A DNA stretch of 64,000 bases from positions 8,625,620 to 8,689,619 of the forward strand of contig NC_058154.1 in assembly GCF_011075055.1 (NCBI RefSeq). The letters are read 5' to 3'. The notes beneath the pieces are model-generated. The model was given only the letters and a program-made list of their open reading frames with translations, was not told the origin of the DNA and did no database searches. The DNA is from Mangifera indica (taxonomy: Eukaryota > Streptophyta > Magnoliopsida > Sapindales > Anacardiaceae). Positions 24,802 through 38,800 of this stretch are shown here, one piece after another. A program made the position numbers and the translations under genes. Every line of letters starts with the position of its first letter. The stretch's first letter is position 1.

Positions 24802-26735
24802 ATGAGTTGTATTCAGGCTACTAGTGTTGGCAAGCCTTGTGCAACTCTCCCAAATGGAGCCCAATTACAGCATCCACCTGGTACGACACATTGTACATTG
24901 TTGAAACTAACATATAAGCAGGGTGCACCCCAGTTGAAATCTCAGCAACGAAGCCCAATTGTTTGCTTGTTTGGTGATAAAGACAAGTCTAAAGATACGG
25001 TATGAAAGAAGCCCTCTTTAATCTAAGCCTTCGTAAGTGTGTGTTAGTAGCTGATTGGTGAGTGCTGATAATTTGTTTGATATAAGCTCATGATGGCATA
25101 GGAATGTACTTCAACTAGTTGAATTAGCAATTCTGATAAGCTAGTCAAGGGGTCATGCTTGTAGTTTCCTTTCCTAAGGTATTCTCTAGGCTACTACTTA
25201 CTGGACCACATGCCACAAATTTCCTCTGCCTCACTTAGAGATTATTATAGGGCACACTGGGGGTGTGTTTTCAAGCTAGAGTTTGCTGAATAGATTCAAG
25301 GGATTTCTATGTTTTATCTCAAAGAAAGAAAAGAAGAAAATATCTAAATAATCGGTTTTCTGCTTGTGTTTCCATTCTTGCAACCAAAAAGTTCTGATAT
25401 TTTGAGTGGCCTGCATATGACCTGGTTTATTGATGATTGGAATTAACTGCACCCAAAAAGTCCACGATAAAGTACCTTTTTTTGTTAAAATAGAAAGGAT
25501 AAAGTATCATAAAATAGAGTTTAAGCTTGTCTCTTTATTAGCAGAAGCTCCATGCTATTAAGTTTTGGAACAAGCTTAAGTCTTTCAGTACATTAACTTT
25601 GTTCTTGATTCTAATATGTTTTGTTATTTCCAAATGGTCAATTTCATCTCACTGATGCATTCAGCTTAGACTTCATTTTTTCAGGTTGTCTATTTTGCTC
25701 CTTTATGCACAGTTTATCCCTTGTGAGTCATTGCGATATTATCAGCTTTTTCTTAAATTATATTTAATTTGATATCAATTATGAAGACATCCAGTATCTG
25801 CTGATGAATAATGGGGGATTTAATCTTTTGTTAAATATATTAATTTGAAAATAAAGAGGTCATTTTATTATCCGAAGCTCACGGTATGGAGACCTTCACC
25901 ATTTTGCTAGAGCTGAGAGACTGGAGTATGAGATGCTCAATTTTTCCTAAAAGTAACTTTGCTGTCCATAAAGTTATGTACATCTGATCTCCTTATTTTT
26001 CATTAGAAATCTCCATGGGATGCATTTGGGAAAGCTATGGGAAATTTGAGAAACTTAGGGGCAGTCTAAGGGGAGGATCTGTAGAGGCATGTGGAGAAGG
26101 CAGCAGACGGAAGTGGTGGAAAGTCCGCCATGATGGAAGTGGTGGCAAAAGTGCCAAGTGGCACTGGTGGCAGTGGTGGTAGTGGTGGAGAATCAGAGGA
26201 TGAAGGCTGGGGTGGGATCATAGATGAAACCGCGCAAGTCATATTAGCAACACTTGGCATAATATTTGTGGTAAAATGTCTTTTTCCCTTCATCTTTGTT
26301 ACATTGAGCATATTAAATCTTTATTGTAATGTCCTGAGAAAAGACATTTAGTTTTCAATTTTCCAAAGTTCAAAACGGTGTATCTTTCACATAATTGCAA
26401 TCTTAATTCATTGATTGCAGTATATTTATATACTTCATGGTGAGGAGTTGACTCTATTAGCAAGAGACTACCTGAAGTATCTATTTGGAAAAGGTTACAA
26501 GAGTGTTCGTTTAACAAATGCAATGGAATGGTGGGAAGATTTCCTCGAGCTTTTCAAAGAAGAGGAATCTATCGATGATGAGAATTGGTTGGAGAAGGTA
26601 ATCATTAATACCCCAACATGTTATGACAGTCCAGAGAAATACAGACGTTTGCTTGAAGCTTACATGGAATCACAACAAGAAGAAGAAGAAGAAGATGATG
26701 ATAATGATGATGGTGATAATAATGATGATTTATAA
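24802..26735 (+). pseudogene. Plastid-type one-helix membrane protein gene, exon 2 stopped
   Basis: Three exons are clear: 24802-24999, 26007-26270 and 26421-26735. The splice ends are canonical (ACG/GTATGA, TTCATTAG, GTG/GTAAAA, TTGCAG), and both introns fall between codons. Exon 1 (66 codons) looks like a chloroplast transit peptide. Exon 2 starts KSPWDAFGKAMGNLR, then meets TAA at 26067 and TAG at 26082. It continues in the same frame through a Gly/Ser-rich linker, SEDEGWGGIIDETAQ and a hydrophobic helix (VILATLGIIFVYIYIL). Exon 3 adds HGEELTLLARDYLKYLFG and an acidic tail. The remaining frame is well kept. Either the gene is recently dead, or an in-frame acceptor at 26083-26084 (CTGTAG) skips both stops and removes 26 codons. 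I recognise the style of a conserved plastid protein but cannot name the family. Confidence 0.6.
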
Positions 26736-28016
26736 TCCCATATTTTGCTGCAATCATCTTTCCCTTATTTTTCTTCCTGCACATCTTACAAACTTGTGTG
26801 TGCAACTTTTAAGGTGAAACTAGCATTAATACTCTTTTGTTTCCCAAGATGATGAAGATCTTTTTTGTTGTTGAATAGCAATTGAAACTTGATTCTACTT
26901 AAGGTTATTCAAGTTTCAAGACTTAAAGTTTAAGTTGCCAATAGACTTCGGAAATTTTTCTTTCTTTCAAGTCCTGGCAGCAATGGAAAGCTTATTTCCC
27001 CGATATTCTTATCCAAAGTTGAATACAGGTTAAGCACGACATGATGAAACATGAAAACAATCCAAAGCTTTCCATGTTTCCCAAGGCGTTAGACATGGCA
27101 ACTCTTGTTTGCTTCCTTTGACAGAAACCAAAAGTAAGTTTCCTTTAATTTTATAGACAATTATTCCTTTTACATTAGGTATTTGTTCTAGTACAGAGGC
27201 CACAAGAGATTTCCACTTATTTTTGTTTTCTTAATGCACAGTTGTGAATAATGTTATTGTAAAGTGTACATTCACTGTTATTCTGCATTTTGAGGCACAT
27301 CATATCAATCATTCCCACCTGAAACTACAATGGATTGCTCATAGATTTTTAGCTAAAGTGGAAGAGATATCAATAGAAGTAACATCATAACTTCTCTGTG
27401 TATATCTGTATCTATAATATTGATTAATGGACTGAAAGTAGAATGCAGGCAATCGAATATGTTTCTAGCTTAAGGAATTTGCCCTAATTTATATCAACAA
27501 AACCATGTACACACAATTGGGTATATAAATAATAAGTTAGTTTGTTATTAGATAATTTTGAATTATGAATAAAATTCAACTATCATCTGTGTGCCTAGTT
27601 GTATGAATGATTTTGTATGCTAAGAACAAGTATAGAATACCTTCTTAACCGTTCAAAATAGTAAAACTTCTGTAGGATCTTTTCTTTCAATTTTGCCTAA
27701 AGATCCTAGGCAACAAATATGAGAGGAAAATTAAAAGCTTCCCAGTTTATACGGACGTGTCAGTAGCAAGAGACTTGTTCATAGTATCTTTGGCTTTGTT
27801 TTGAACCTCCAACCTTGTTATCTCCCTCTGCAGCCTTTTTCCTGTCCTTCCTCTCCGTCTTCTTTAGTGCAGCCATGTGAGCCTTGAGAAGAGTAGCTTA
27901 AGTAGCTGTTAGCCAGGACTTCTAGATTCGCCAAGAGACAGAAATAGAGAGGAAGAGCGTAGGATCATGCCTATTGATAAAGTGGTCTCTCTAGGCAAAG
28001 AACTAAGAATCAAACG

Positions 28017-28087
<71 letters not shown>

Positions 28088-29498
28088 TCTATGGGTTCTG
28101 TATTTCTCTTATAATTTTCTAATAATGCAAGCAATGAAAATCTATCTACCTTCATAGTCAGAACCTTGAAATGTTCTTTCTCAAGTTTGTTAGTTTTGGA
28201 GTCTGTCGTGGAAGTTGATTCGCCGTGAAATCCACTACTGCTTGTTTCACTTCACTAAACTGTCAACAATTGCTTATCTAAACACGCCGAGTCATCAACA
28301 GAATGTGACGCCCAGTCAACAACCAAATCTACGAGTAGGCCTGGATATGATCCAAGCTTATTAGATCTCGAAAGTCAATTTAGTTTGATTTAACTCAGTT
28401 TAAATTTGTTTGATTAAAATTTGAATCGAATTTAAGATAGAAGATTTGATTCATTTTCTAATTCGAGCTGAATGTAAGCCAAGATGTGTTTGACTCAGTT
28501 CGACTCAAATTTAACTCAAATTCATAACTCAAATTAGTAGTTTATATTTCTGACTCGAATCAGTTTGAATTTATGGTTTAGTTTGGCTCGAATCCGTGGC
28601 CCTAATTAGAAATTTTAAATATTATTTGAATAAAGTGATGTCGTTTTGTTAATAAACTATGAATTCAAGCTATAAATCTGAGTCAACAATTTGAACTATT
28701 AATTTAAACCAAACTGAGTTATAAATTTGAACAATTAATTCAAGTTATAAAATCAAACTAAACTTAAATTGAATCAAATTAAGTTATTTTTTATCTAAAT
28801 TAAACTTAAACTAGGTTTAATTTTAACTTGATAAATTTAAATTAAATTTAAAATTAATTATTTTTTATTTAAATTGAATTCAAATTAAATAGTGTTCACA
28901 CTTACCTTAACCCAAATCCAACCCCATTTACAAGGCCGTAAAGACACGTATACTCTAGCCACCAAAATCTCACCTTTCAAGGACAAAATTTATGGTGGGG
29001 CACAAATAGTAAAATAGTACTTTAATCATTTAAAGAGAAAAAAGGAAATTATTGCAATAGTTAAACAAAATTAATAATATTATATATATAATTTGTATGT
29101 TTAATTTTATATAAAATAATAATATATTATTATATAATTAAATATTATTTTATTTTTAATTTTTAATTACCTAATAATATGATAATATATTATTAATTTA
29201 TATAAAATTATACATATAATATAATCAATATTTGTTATAACATATAAATATATAATAATATTTCATGAATTTCACTTGATTAAAATATATATTTAGAAAA
29301 TATTAAAACCCTTATATTTTTATATATTTTAAACCGATATTAATTTAGATAGAATTAGTATTAGGGCATCTAAAATTAGATTTTTTTTTTTGTTTAATTT
29401 CCCTTTGCACGATATTAAATTCCCCAAAGTTGAAAAACGAAACGCAGCCGACTGAACTGTTGATAAAGAACAGAAGAGAACCAAGGAGCGACGCAGCT
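26736..29498. other. Intergenic region with (TA)n, low-complexity DNA and a MITE
   Basis: A possible lysine-rich exon fragment lies on the minus strand near 27900-27760 (AALKKTERKDRKKAAEGDNK), without a traceable gene. A pure (TA)n tract is at 28019-28084. From 28330 to 28910 the sequence is a degenerate repeat of AATTTGAATC/GATTCAAATT-type words. A TGTATAC-family MITE lies at about 29070-29230. No complete gene was seen. Confidence 0.5.
28019..28084. repeat. (TA)n microsatellite
   Basis: A pure TA tract of about 33 repeats, in intergenic DNA. Confidence 0.97.
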
Positions 29499-31804
29499 AT
29501 GGCCTCGACTTCATTCACAATGACGATAATGCCATCAAACTTTCAACAATCTGAAGTAAGAAAACTCTTTTTTAATCTTCTTCGTAAATAAACAATGTCC
29601 AGAAGAAAAAAAGTTCATTTTGGAGATCAAAGTTTATTCTTTTTTTTTTTTCTTTACAGTTGGTCTCTCTGAGCTGCAATAACAAGCAAATTCATTTCCA
29701 CCAAAGCGCCACAAGTGTTAATGTATTTAAACAGCAAAACATTAGGTGAATGGAACTTACAATTGTATTATTTTTTTTTTAATTTTCTTTGATATAATTA
29801 ATCTACTATAGAGTTATAATCATTGTTTCAATTTCTTTGACTAGCTTATTGATGTCTTTGGGAAGTAATATTCTACATTCAAGGTCGTCCTTGTAATATT
29901 AAATGAAAAAATTGTTACAGCCTGATGCCTAGCATCAATAACTCACAACCAACCAATCATGTAATGTTATCTCATATGACATACACTTGTCCTTTGATTG
30001 TTTTGTTGTACATACACCCTTTGTATGCATAAACGTTTGTATTTTTTGAAAGTGTAACACAAGGATGTAAAATTTAGTAAAATACTGTTATAATTTGATG
30101 AGAGTAGCATCACTTGCCATAAATTTAGCTTTGATAACTTTTACTTTGTTATTTTTCAATGTTTTTTATATGTGCTTATTTACCTGTTAATGAGATTCTG
30201 TGAGCACTGCCTTACATATGGCTGTGGTTTAAGGTTGTCATTATCTTCTAATTTCCACATGAGAAGACATCAAGAAGTGTTGAAGCCTATAGCTGCAGTT
30301 GACTCAGGTGAACTATAAATGGATATAATATGCAATGTTATGATATTTGTATGCTATGCCTTTTGTTTACCTTTTCCTGCTTTTGGTGTGAGTTACTGAA
30401 GTTATTTGCTACAAGAGTGTTGTAGGTTTAGAGGTGTCTATTACGGATCCAGAGGACTTGATAAGCGTCAAAGATGCCAAGATAGTTGTAGACTCTCAAG
30501 ATGAAAATAAGATACAGGTTTGCCTTCATGATTAACTTAGATAATTTACTAGTGCAGTCATTTATGTAATCATCCTCAGCTGCAAATTGATGTAACACTA
30601 GGATTCTCTTTGCACATTAGCTTGTTTTATGCCAACTGACAAGATGTTCTTTAACTAAATGTGACTATTATGCTACTTATGCTGCTAAGGAGTCTCTATC
30701 TCACGTACGTTGTCCTATTTATTTCAATGCATATTGATGATATGCAGCTTAGTTCCTAATATTTCCACTTCATGTAGTATGTACTATTCTCAAAATATAA
30801 TGTTATTGGAGTTATGTTGCCTTAGCAATTCAGATGAGGTATATAAGTCCACAAGTGGATTGACTGCTTTTTATAATTCCTGTTGTAAGTTAATAAATAT
30901 CAATCAATGGTTTCATTTGGCCAGTTACCTGTCACTATAGTGTTCAAAGATTGCATATGAGTTCATAAAAGTGGATGAAAACATTATCCGAGTGCTTTTA
31001 GGCATACTTAGGAGTTCAAGCTCTATTCTATCTACTTGGTGTTGTTGCAACCGCCATCTGTTATACTTTTGCTGTTTCACTGTCAGATGAGAGTGGATTT
31101 GACTGGTGATACGACACAAAAAGTATTTGATAGGGTTTTAGTAAATTTGGCTCGTTCAGCACCACCGATACCTGGATTTCGCCGAGAAAAAGGAGGTAAT
31201 GCATTCATGTTATGCATTTTAACAGGATTAGGTCATTTAAGTTCAAAGCTTGCTTTATGTTTCTTCTTGTTAGGAGCAATGTCAATTTCCTAATATATAT
31301 ATTTCTCAAGTTCTACTGTTGATGCACCAAACTTTTAATTTGCTTGAATATATCGTACTGGCTTTATGCACAAATGCCAATATGTGCTCATGCATTTTCA
31401 TATTATTGTTTCCTCCTGAACGTCTCAAATATAATTGTCTTTTGTCTTACCTAAGCAATTAAGTGTTTCTACAACCCAATTAGGATTTTATTTACCGTAT
31501 GTGAATCAAGTAGTCCATTCTGCACTCCAAATCAAATTTCTTCAGCCATGTTACGTACTGTAGTATCAGACATTATGAATTTTTTCCTGCAAGTGTTCAT
31601 AGATCTCGCCATTGAGGGCGGAAAGAACTTTATCCTTTCCAAGATAAACTCAATGGTGTGCTACTACAGGGTCAGTAGACCATGGTCCACTGGTCAAGGG
31701 TTTGATCACTGGGCTTTGTGTTTTGCTCATGCAATTCGAGTGCTTTTCCTTGAAACCTGAACCAATTTTTTGAACCTACAATATGTTTGGATGCAGGAAA
31801 TCTC

Positions 31805-31835
<31 letters not shown>

Positions 31836-32632
31836 ACTCGTTTTGTTTTTCAAGTCCATTTATTTTGGTTCATATATTTGTGTTTTGTGCAGCCTGTGAA
31901 CTTGTCACTTCATGAATTCTATCCATCTTACATTTTGCATGTACACGGGGAGGAATGCAGGAAAAACTACAAGGGTTAGTGCAGTATGCTTTATTGTATA
32001 TTTAGCCAACCAATTATCTGCTGTATATTTTTTTGCCACGAATGCACATCTTTCTTGACATTTTCAAAAAATAGAATTGATTTAACATGTTGAGCACTAG
32101 AAATTGGGATTAATTTGTTAGAATTGAAGATACGGTGCAAGTCCTGAAGCAATGAAATACTCTCCCTTGCTTGTAATTTGGACTTTCAGATGAAATGTTC
32201 AGTGGATCAGTGATTCACTTTGGGATAAATTATATAAAACATATTTATTATGTTTATATCTAGATACATTGTGATTGATAGTTTAATTTTCCCAGGTCCC
32301 AAAGGACTTCCTCTTACAAATCCTTGGTGAAGATCGTGTAACAAAGTTTGTGGTACAAGAAATTGTTAGCTCAACCATGACCGATTATGCAAAGAAGGCA
32401 AGTCATCACTATTTCTTTGTTTCGTGCATCGTAAGATCCAACCTCAGTTGTCACTCAAAAATGTTTCAATTCAATGCAGGAAAATTTGAACGTGAAGGAG
32501 AAAAAAGTTACCACAACCCAGTCTGCTGCAGAACTCAAAAAGCTTTTCACTCCAGGATATGAGTTTGGATTTAATGCTATAATGGAACTTGAAAATCCAG
32601 AAGCTGAAGAAAAACCAGAAGCAGACGAATAA
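29499..32632 (+). CDS. Trigger-factor-type ribosome-binding domain protein
   Basis: There are eight exons: 29499-29555, 29660-29745, 30234-30307, 30426-30517, 31087-31195, 31961-31974, 32296-32397 and 32480-32632. They join to 687 nt (228 aa). The N-terminal part (about 60 residues, Ser/Thr/Asn-rich, few acids) looks like a plastid transit peptide. From residue 75 on it reads LEVSITDPEDL..., then MRVDLTGDTTQKVFDRVLVN. The ribosome-contact loop PGFRREKGGKTTRVPKDF corresponds to the bacterial trigger factor GFRxGKxP motif. It ends in a conserved FTPGYEFGFNA segment. It lacks the PPIase and arm domains of bacterial trigger factor, so it is a short plant version. Exon 6 is only 14 nt, yet restores frame and supplies GKTTR. 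Intron 7 begins AAG/GCAAGT, a GC-AG intron; using the nearby GT would shift the frame. It is probably a plastid factor acting near the ribosome; this role is inferred. Confidence 0.85.
31961..31974 (+). other. 14-nt microexon of the trigger-factor-like gene
   Basis: GAAAAACTACAAGG is bounded by AATGCAG and GTTAGT. It joins a one-base overhang from exon 5 (GGA G) to the in-frame GTC of exon 7. Without it the ribosome-contact loop is shortened and the frame is lost. Confidence 0.8.
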
Positions 32633-33792
32633 CCAGATATTGAAATATCAAGTTCAAGCTCCTTCAAAGTGTAAAATGATGATGTTTATGTTGTATAAGA
32701 GCTTACCAATTTTTTTGGCCAGTAGTTAATTATGTCATTTCATTCATGCAGGTAATGCAATTGGTGCAATAGAGGTCTAATATTTGTCTGTAATTTACTG
32801 TTTTTCCATCTCCTGGGCAAAGTTTTGCATACTGACTGAGTTGTTTTAATTAGCATCATAGTAAGTGTCAGTTGTTCCAGGCATTATAGTCAAATTACGT
32901 ATTATATCGTATATCAAAATTTAATTTTTTATATTATATGTCATATCGTAAAATGTCTTTAAAAAATAAAAAATTTTAATTAACACATTATTTTAAAAAA
33001 TATCATAAATATCTCAAAAAATTTAAAATTTCTCATATATACTTATATTATATTACCATTTTTTTTAAATAAATCAATTTATATCAGTAATATATATCAT
33101 ACTGTATGATATATTTATTGAATTGTATTAATTTGATATACCTCAAAATATATATTGTTTTTCACTTGTATTCTATCATTAAATACATATTATATATCGT
33201 ATAATACTGATACAATAAAATTATATATATCTACTTTTAATAGATAATTTATGTACACATATAATATATCATTATATGATTGAGTAATTTTGAATTAAAA
33301 ATAAAATAATATTCAATCATATGATAACACATTATCTATGTACATAAATTATATACGAAAATTGAATACAAATAACATTACTCGTATTGAGAACCATGGC
33401 TTTATGAATGCATAATAATCATGCCTCAGCTGTGCGCATTTTCTTACTGATCCCAGATGCCCATTTTTTGTCATTTCTGTAGAGCAATTAGTTACATAGA
33501 TTAAGGGAATTTTGAGAAACATGGGCGAATTCTGTTTCTTTCAAAACCAAAAAATGCAAATACCACAGGATCAGCGGTATTAACTGTGTCCATATGATAC
33601 ATGATCAATATCATAGAATCATACAATTAAACTTTTGTATGAGAAGTTAACAAAAGTTAAAGAAATGGTAGCTTGTGTCAGAACTATACTCAGCAGTGTC
33701 AAAATCATTTGATATACATGTTATGGTTTCGACTTCGATGATATCTGGTTTCCAAACAACCTTCACAGTGCGGAGAGCCTGAAACCAAGTAT
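32633..33792. other. Intergenic, AT-rich, with MITE
   Basis: 3' flank of the trigger-factor-like gene, then very AT-rich DNA with ATATATCATACTGTATGATAT-like palindromes. A TGTATAC-family MITE lies near 33225-33370. No gene seen. It separates two converging genes. Confidence 0.5.
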
Positions 33793-35769
33793 TCATTGCG
33801 GCGCTTGAAGTTTCTTCCACAAATAGATGGCTCTTCTTATCATTGGCTCAGCTGAAAACCCTTCTGCATAAGCCGCAATAGCAGTCAAGAGGCTTCGGAA
33901 TTTCTCCCCATTGTCCTGTATCATGATTCGGTTTCAGCTAAAAGTATCACATTGACATATGAAGAAACACTTCCATGACTGGTTATCAATAGAGTGCAAA
34001 GGTTTCCCAATCCATGCTCATGTGCATCAGTTAGGCAAAGGTGCTTCGATGAATTACTTAAATGGTGAAAGAAGAGAAATGTTGAAATCATTGAGCTAAG
34101 AAAAAGAAACATGGAAAACTTAAAAATAGGCCAGAAAGAAATAATGGTAAAACCAGAAGTCCCTCCAAGAAGAAATGCAAATCCTCATAAAGGGCATCAG
34201 AGTTCCAATCTCAATAAAAGTGGTGAAATTTTGACACACAGAATTTGATTTGGCAAATGAGAGTAAATTTAACTTTGTTGAGTGAACCTTCAGGATGGAA
34301 TTTAAGTGGCTATCACTTGAAATGGCCAGAAAACGGCCCTAATGAGATCTGTGATGATAGTCTAAACTAAAAAATTTCTTTCCGTTAAGTATTATATGAA
34401 GTGACAAATGTTTAGATAATTCACTTTATAGCTGTAAACAGATGTTCAGTTGATTCACTTTGTAGCTTACAGCATTAGAAACAGGTATAAGTGCTGGTAA
34501 ACATAGCAAAAAGTTTCCGAGTATAATGTAACGCACTTGAATAACAGAAAAAGTCACAGATTCATAAAGAACCAATTATGATTACACAAACCTCTGGTTT
34601 CTTAAAAGTGAGATCCCTGGTAGTAAACGGTACCATGTAGAATGGAAGATCAGTACGCAGCAATGCCTGCCACAACATAAAAGATTCCAATATCAGAATG
34701 TTCATTGCATTAAGTGTCAACAAAAACGTAAAGTTAACTGTTATTAAGTGAGTGATTATATATGAATGGGAGTAAATAGCTGATGAGAAATTCCACTATC
34801 AAATAAATCAATAGATATCGTCAAGTAGAGTTGAATGATGGAAAATGGAAATTTCCCAGGTGGCATTTTGATCAGACTTTGTGGATATATATAAGAGAAT
34901 GCTTATTGCAAGCAAGAAAACAAAAAGGGTGCACAACAATAACTTGAATTATGAAACTTAGAATTAGATGGTCAGAAATTCAAAATAATCATTGAGAAGA
35001 AAATGATTCTAACAAGTAATGACAAAGGGCAGACAACAATACCAAGTTCTTGCTTAGGATAGCTTGATCAGCATGAGTTATCAAGGCCTGCAAGACATAA
35101 AAGAGAATTCGAAGGAGCATTATTTTAGAGTCAACTGCGCTCCACAACACTGCAAGTGCACATGGAGAGCAAAGATTGCAGAAAAAACATCTACAAACCA
35201 TCTTATTATAAAGAAAGAAAGAACTGTAAAAAAGTTTTCTGCCAGTTGAGATTTATAGAATGACAAGAAACACATTTTATTACTTAAAATTAATTAACAT
35301 ATTGTGGATAACCTTTGTAAATTGATTTAATTTCAGTCACATTACAGAGGCCTAAACTGGGGGCATATGATCCAAACCAGATTAGACCACCAAGCTCCAT
35401 ATAATAACCTATTTTACACTGGCTAACCAACCAGGGAAGAGAATTAAAAAGGAAAAATTGATTGATGTTGTCATTGGTAAATCTAACCTCTCTAATACGT
35501 TGTTCTTCAACTTGATCAACATGTTGCAACAAGTTCTCCAATGAGCCTTCCCATTCAAGTGAGGATATAACATGTCAGATATCAAGAATAATAAGTTTAT
35601 AGGGATTGGGAAGAGTTAAGAATAAATTGGACAAGTAATAGGGGCTGATGCTCTGGTAAACAATAGAAGTATAAACCTTGAGTCAGCAAGATTAACCAAT
35701 TTGTAATAGATGACAAGCTAAGCACCGACAACTTTTATGGATTCAGGTTTAAACCTTTGCAAATATCAC

Positions 35770-35817
<48 letters not shown>

Positions 35818-38800
35818 GATTTTCCTCAAACAACAAATTCACTTTTAGCATATCCCTATGTTTACAATATTTTAGTTAGACAAACAGACAACAAGATTTT
35901 ACAATCAAAACATGTCATAAGGGTGTATTCATCTTCAAATTTCCATATACCGAAAATTTCATGAATTTCATAACATAAAGCAAGCATACCTTGGTTCAAA
36001 TTTTGAAGAAGAAAACATCCTAAATGATGAATTTACGTACCAAATTTAGAGATGAGTTGCACAGCACGAACATTTCCAATTCCTTCAACTCCTGGATTCA
36101 TAGAGTAATGATGCATCATCATTGGAATTTAAGATGTCCCAAGAAATATGTAGATAAGATAAAGGGGTTACTAAGAATTTAAAATCCATTTCTTTACAGA
36201 CTAATCTGAAGCATCCTGTCCTAACCTTCATTCATTCCCATATCCAACTCATTTCAAGATTTTACAATCACCGAATTGCCAAAAAATAATACATGCCCAC
36301 AAACCATGGTTCTCTCACATATGAAAGTATCCTGCTGTAGAGGTCGAATGCTATTGTTTAGCATTCTAATGATGTGAGGCTCAAGTTTTGTAGCTTTGCA
36401 TAATAAGAAAAGGTTTCACAGCTATAAAACTAACACAAATCGGTATGGAATAAAAATATGCTCAAGTATTGCAAGCAAAATATCAAACTTCAGCACCAAA
36501 TAAGTTTTCCAAATTGCAAACTGTAATGATATAACAATGGAGTGCCTCCTATGCCACACATGATGGCAGGCAAATAAATTATTATGTCCAAAGCTAGGTT
36601 ACATAACAAATTGCTTTTTAACCATATTCAATCTTTTACAAAAGAGAATCACAAAAATAACCTGGAATATTATCAGCAGAATCACCAATAAGGGCTATCA
36701 CATCCACGAATTGTGAAGGTTTCAGTTCTCCATACTTTTTAGCAAAATCTTCCATTCCAAATGAAACCATACTAAATAACCAAAAGCCCACGGTCATAAA
36801 ATCAAATAAAAAACTACATGCATATCGTAAATAAAACAATTCACTTAAAACAAAAAATAAACTGCAAAGCATCTATTAAATTATATCCAATGGTTCAAAG
36901 AGCAAAGTTAGTTGAGAACTGTGTATGCTGATGTTAATAGATACTTTGATTTTTGTTTCTGATTAAGTGAGAATTAGTTAAATCTTCTTCGGCATGCTAC
37001 AAACACGGTTAAAGAGTAAAACATGTTCGAGAAATCAAAAGATTTCTTCATTTCCATAATTCAAATTTAAGAAGAGAAAGAAGAATGAAAAATTGAAAAA
37101 TTAATGTATACTAACTCAAATCCCCGTGGTGCTATTCGTAGAAGACGTAAAGAGGGGGAGAGAATCTGAAAGAAATCTTTGTCTGGGGAAACAACTCGCA
37201 CCTGTAAGGGAAAAAAAACAACATAGCAAAGCAAAAGAAAATAATAAAGAGTGGTATGCAATAACAGTACAAAATGAGTAAAAAGTGATACACTGGCACT
37301 TTGTTTTTATTGATTCCAAGTGTAGTTTATTATATGCATTTCTTTCAATCGATAATAGTGTCTTGCTTTCACATGGAGTATAGAAAATTATTAACATAAA
37401 TCTAGTATCTTTCTGCATTGTGCAACGTAATGCTCAAGGATGAGTGTATACAATTGAAACTGATATAAAAGCATGGATTATTCCCATATGAAAATTTAAA
37501 TGGTTTAAGATACTTACCTTGTACCCATCATCAACACTTCTCACAGCCAATGTTCCAATCACATCATCAGCTTCTACACCAGGTACCTGACTTGGAATAA
37601 AGTTTCATGATTTGTTGCCTCAAAACATCAGATAACTGATGATCATATGAATACATGGTACTAGATTTTTACCTCAATTACTTTAATGGACATAGCCTTG
37701 ATGGATGCTTTCAAATATTGAAGCCCCTGAACAACGGTATCAGGTGTAGGGGGGCGGTTGTTCTTGTAAGATGGATATAGAGTATGACGAAAATTCATAC
37801 CTTCAAAAAATTTAAGCATGTATAATCAGACATTCACTTTTGAAGAGAGTGATCATATATTTAAAATATTGCTAGTACCTAGCCATAAAATAAAGAGGAA
37901 AAACCATAAATTTACTTCATATATGATTTAAAACTAAAAACAAGAAGTAAATTAATCACCCCAATTGCAGCACTAATACAGAAACAGAAGGGTGATGACA
38001 ACACATAGATGAATAAGCAAAGGTCAAGGTATAAAGAGATGTGAATGACCATTAATAAGATGATGTTATGAAAAAGAATAGTGTTTAGAAAAGACTCGCT
38101 TAACTTCTTTATCAAATTTGTTAGGGTATAAATACATGGTTAGATACTAAACAATAGGACTAAACTGGGAAGTAAATCAAGCAATAACTAATTCCTAAAT
38201 TAAAAAGTTAATAAGCCTGACTGATTTGTGGATTTTTCCTCTAACTTTCCAACATTCCATCTGATGCTAGTAAATAGATATCTACCTTTCACAACTTGCT
38301 AATGATTGATCCTAGCCTAGATATGGCTTTAGAAAGAACATCAGCCAGTTGACTCTTTCTAGATATGTAAGACAAATTAATTCCTCTATTTTCTGTCTTC
38401 ATCTTTATAAAACTTTGATCAATTCTTATGTACTTCATCCGATCATGTTGCATGAGATTGTTGACAATGCTAATTGTTGAATTGTTGTCATTGTATAGCC
38501 TTGCTGGATGAGACAAAGACACATGCAAATCTTCCATCAACCTCTCTAACCCAATTAATTGACAAATGCCTGGAGCCATAGCTCAGAATTCATCATCCAC
38601 TTTTGTTAGTAAATTTGTTAGGTGAAATGGTAGGACATTTTAATATAAACGAAGAAAACCACAATAGAAAATATTTAAAATGAATAATTTTCTTTTATCC
38701 ACAATATTTACACATTGCCTTCTCCTTTTACCAATATTGTCTCTTCCTCTTCTTCTCCTACTCATTTATTTATAATAAATTATTATCTCTCTCTTCCTCT

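Noticed and set aside
31548..31760. 70-codon frame inside the trigger-factor-like gene
   Set aside because: It lies within an intron, between consensus splice sites that give a continuous protein without it.
37067..37116. Exonuclease exon 9 using the GTATAC donor, making the gene look frameshifted
   Set aside because: The GTTAGT donor four bases earlier (after TTTGA) gives phase 2 and joins perfectly to the T-ATG acceptor, keeping the conserved MVSFGMEDF segment.
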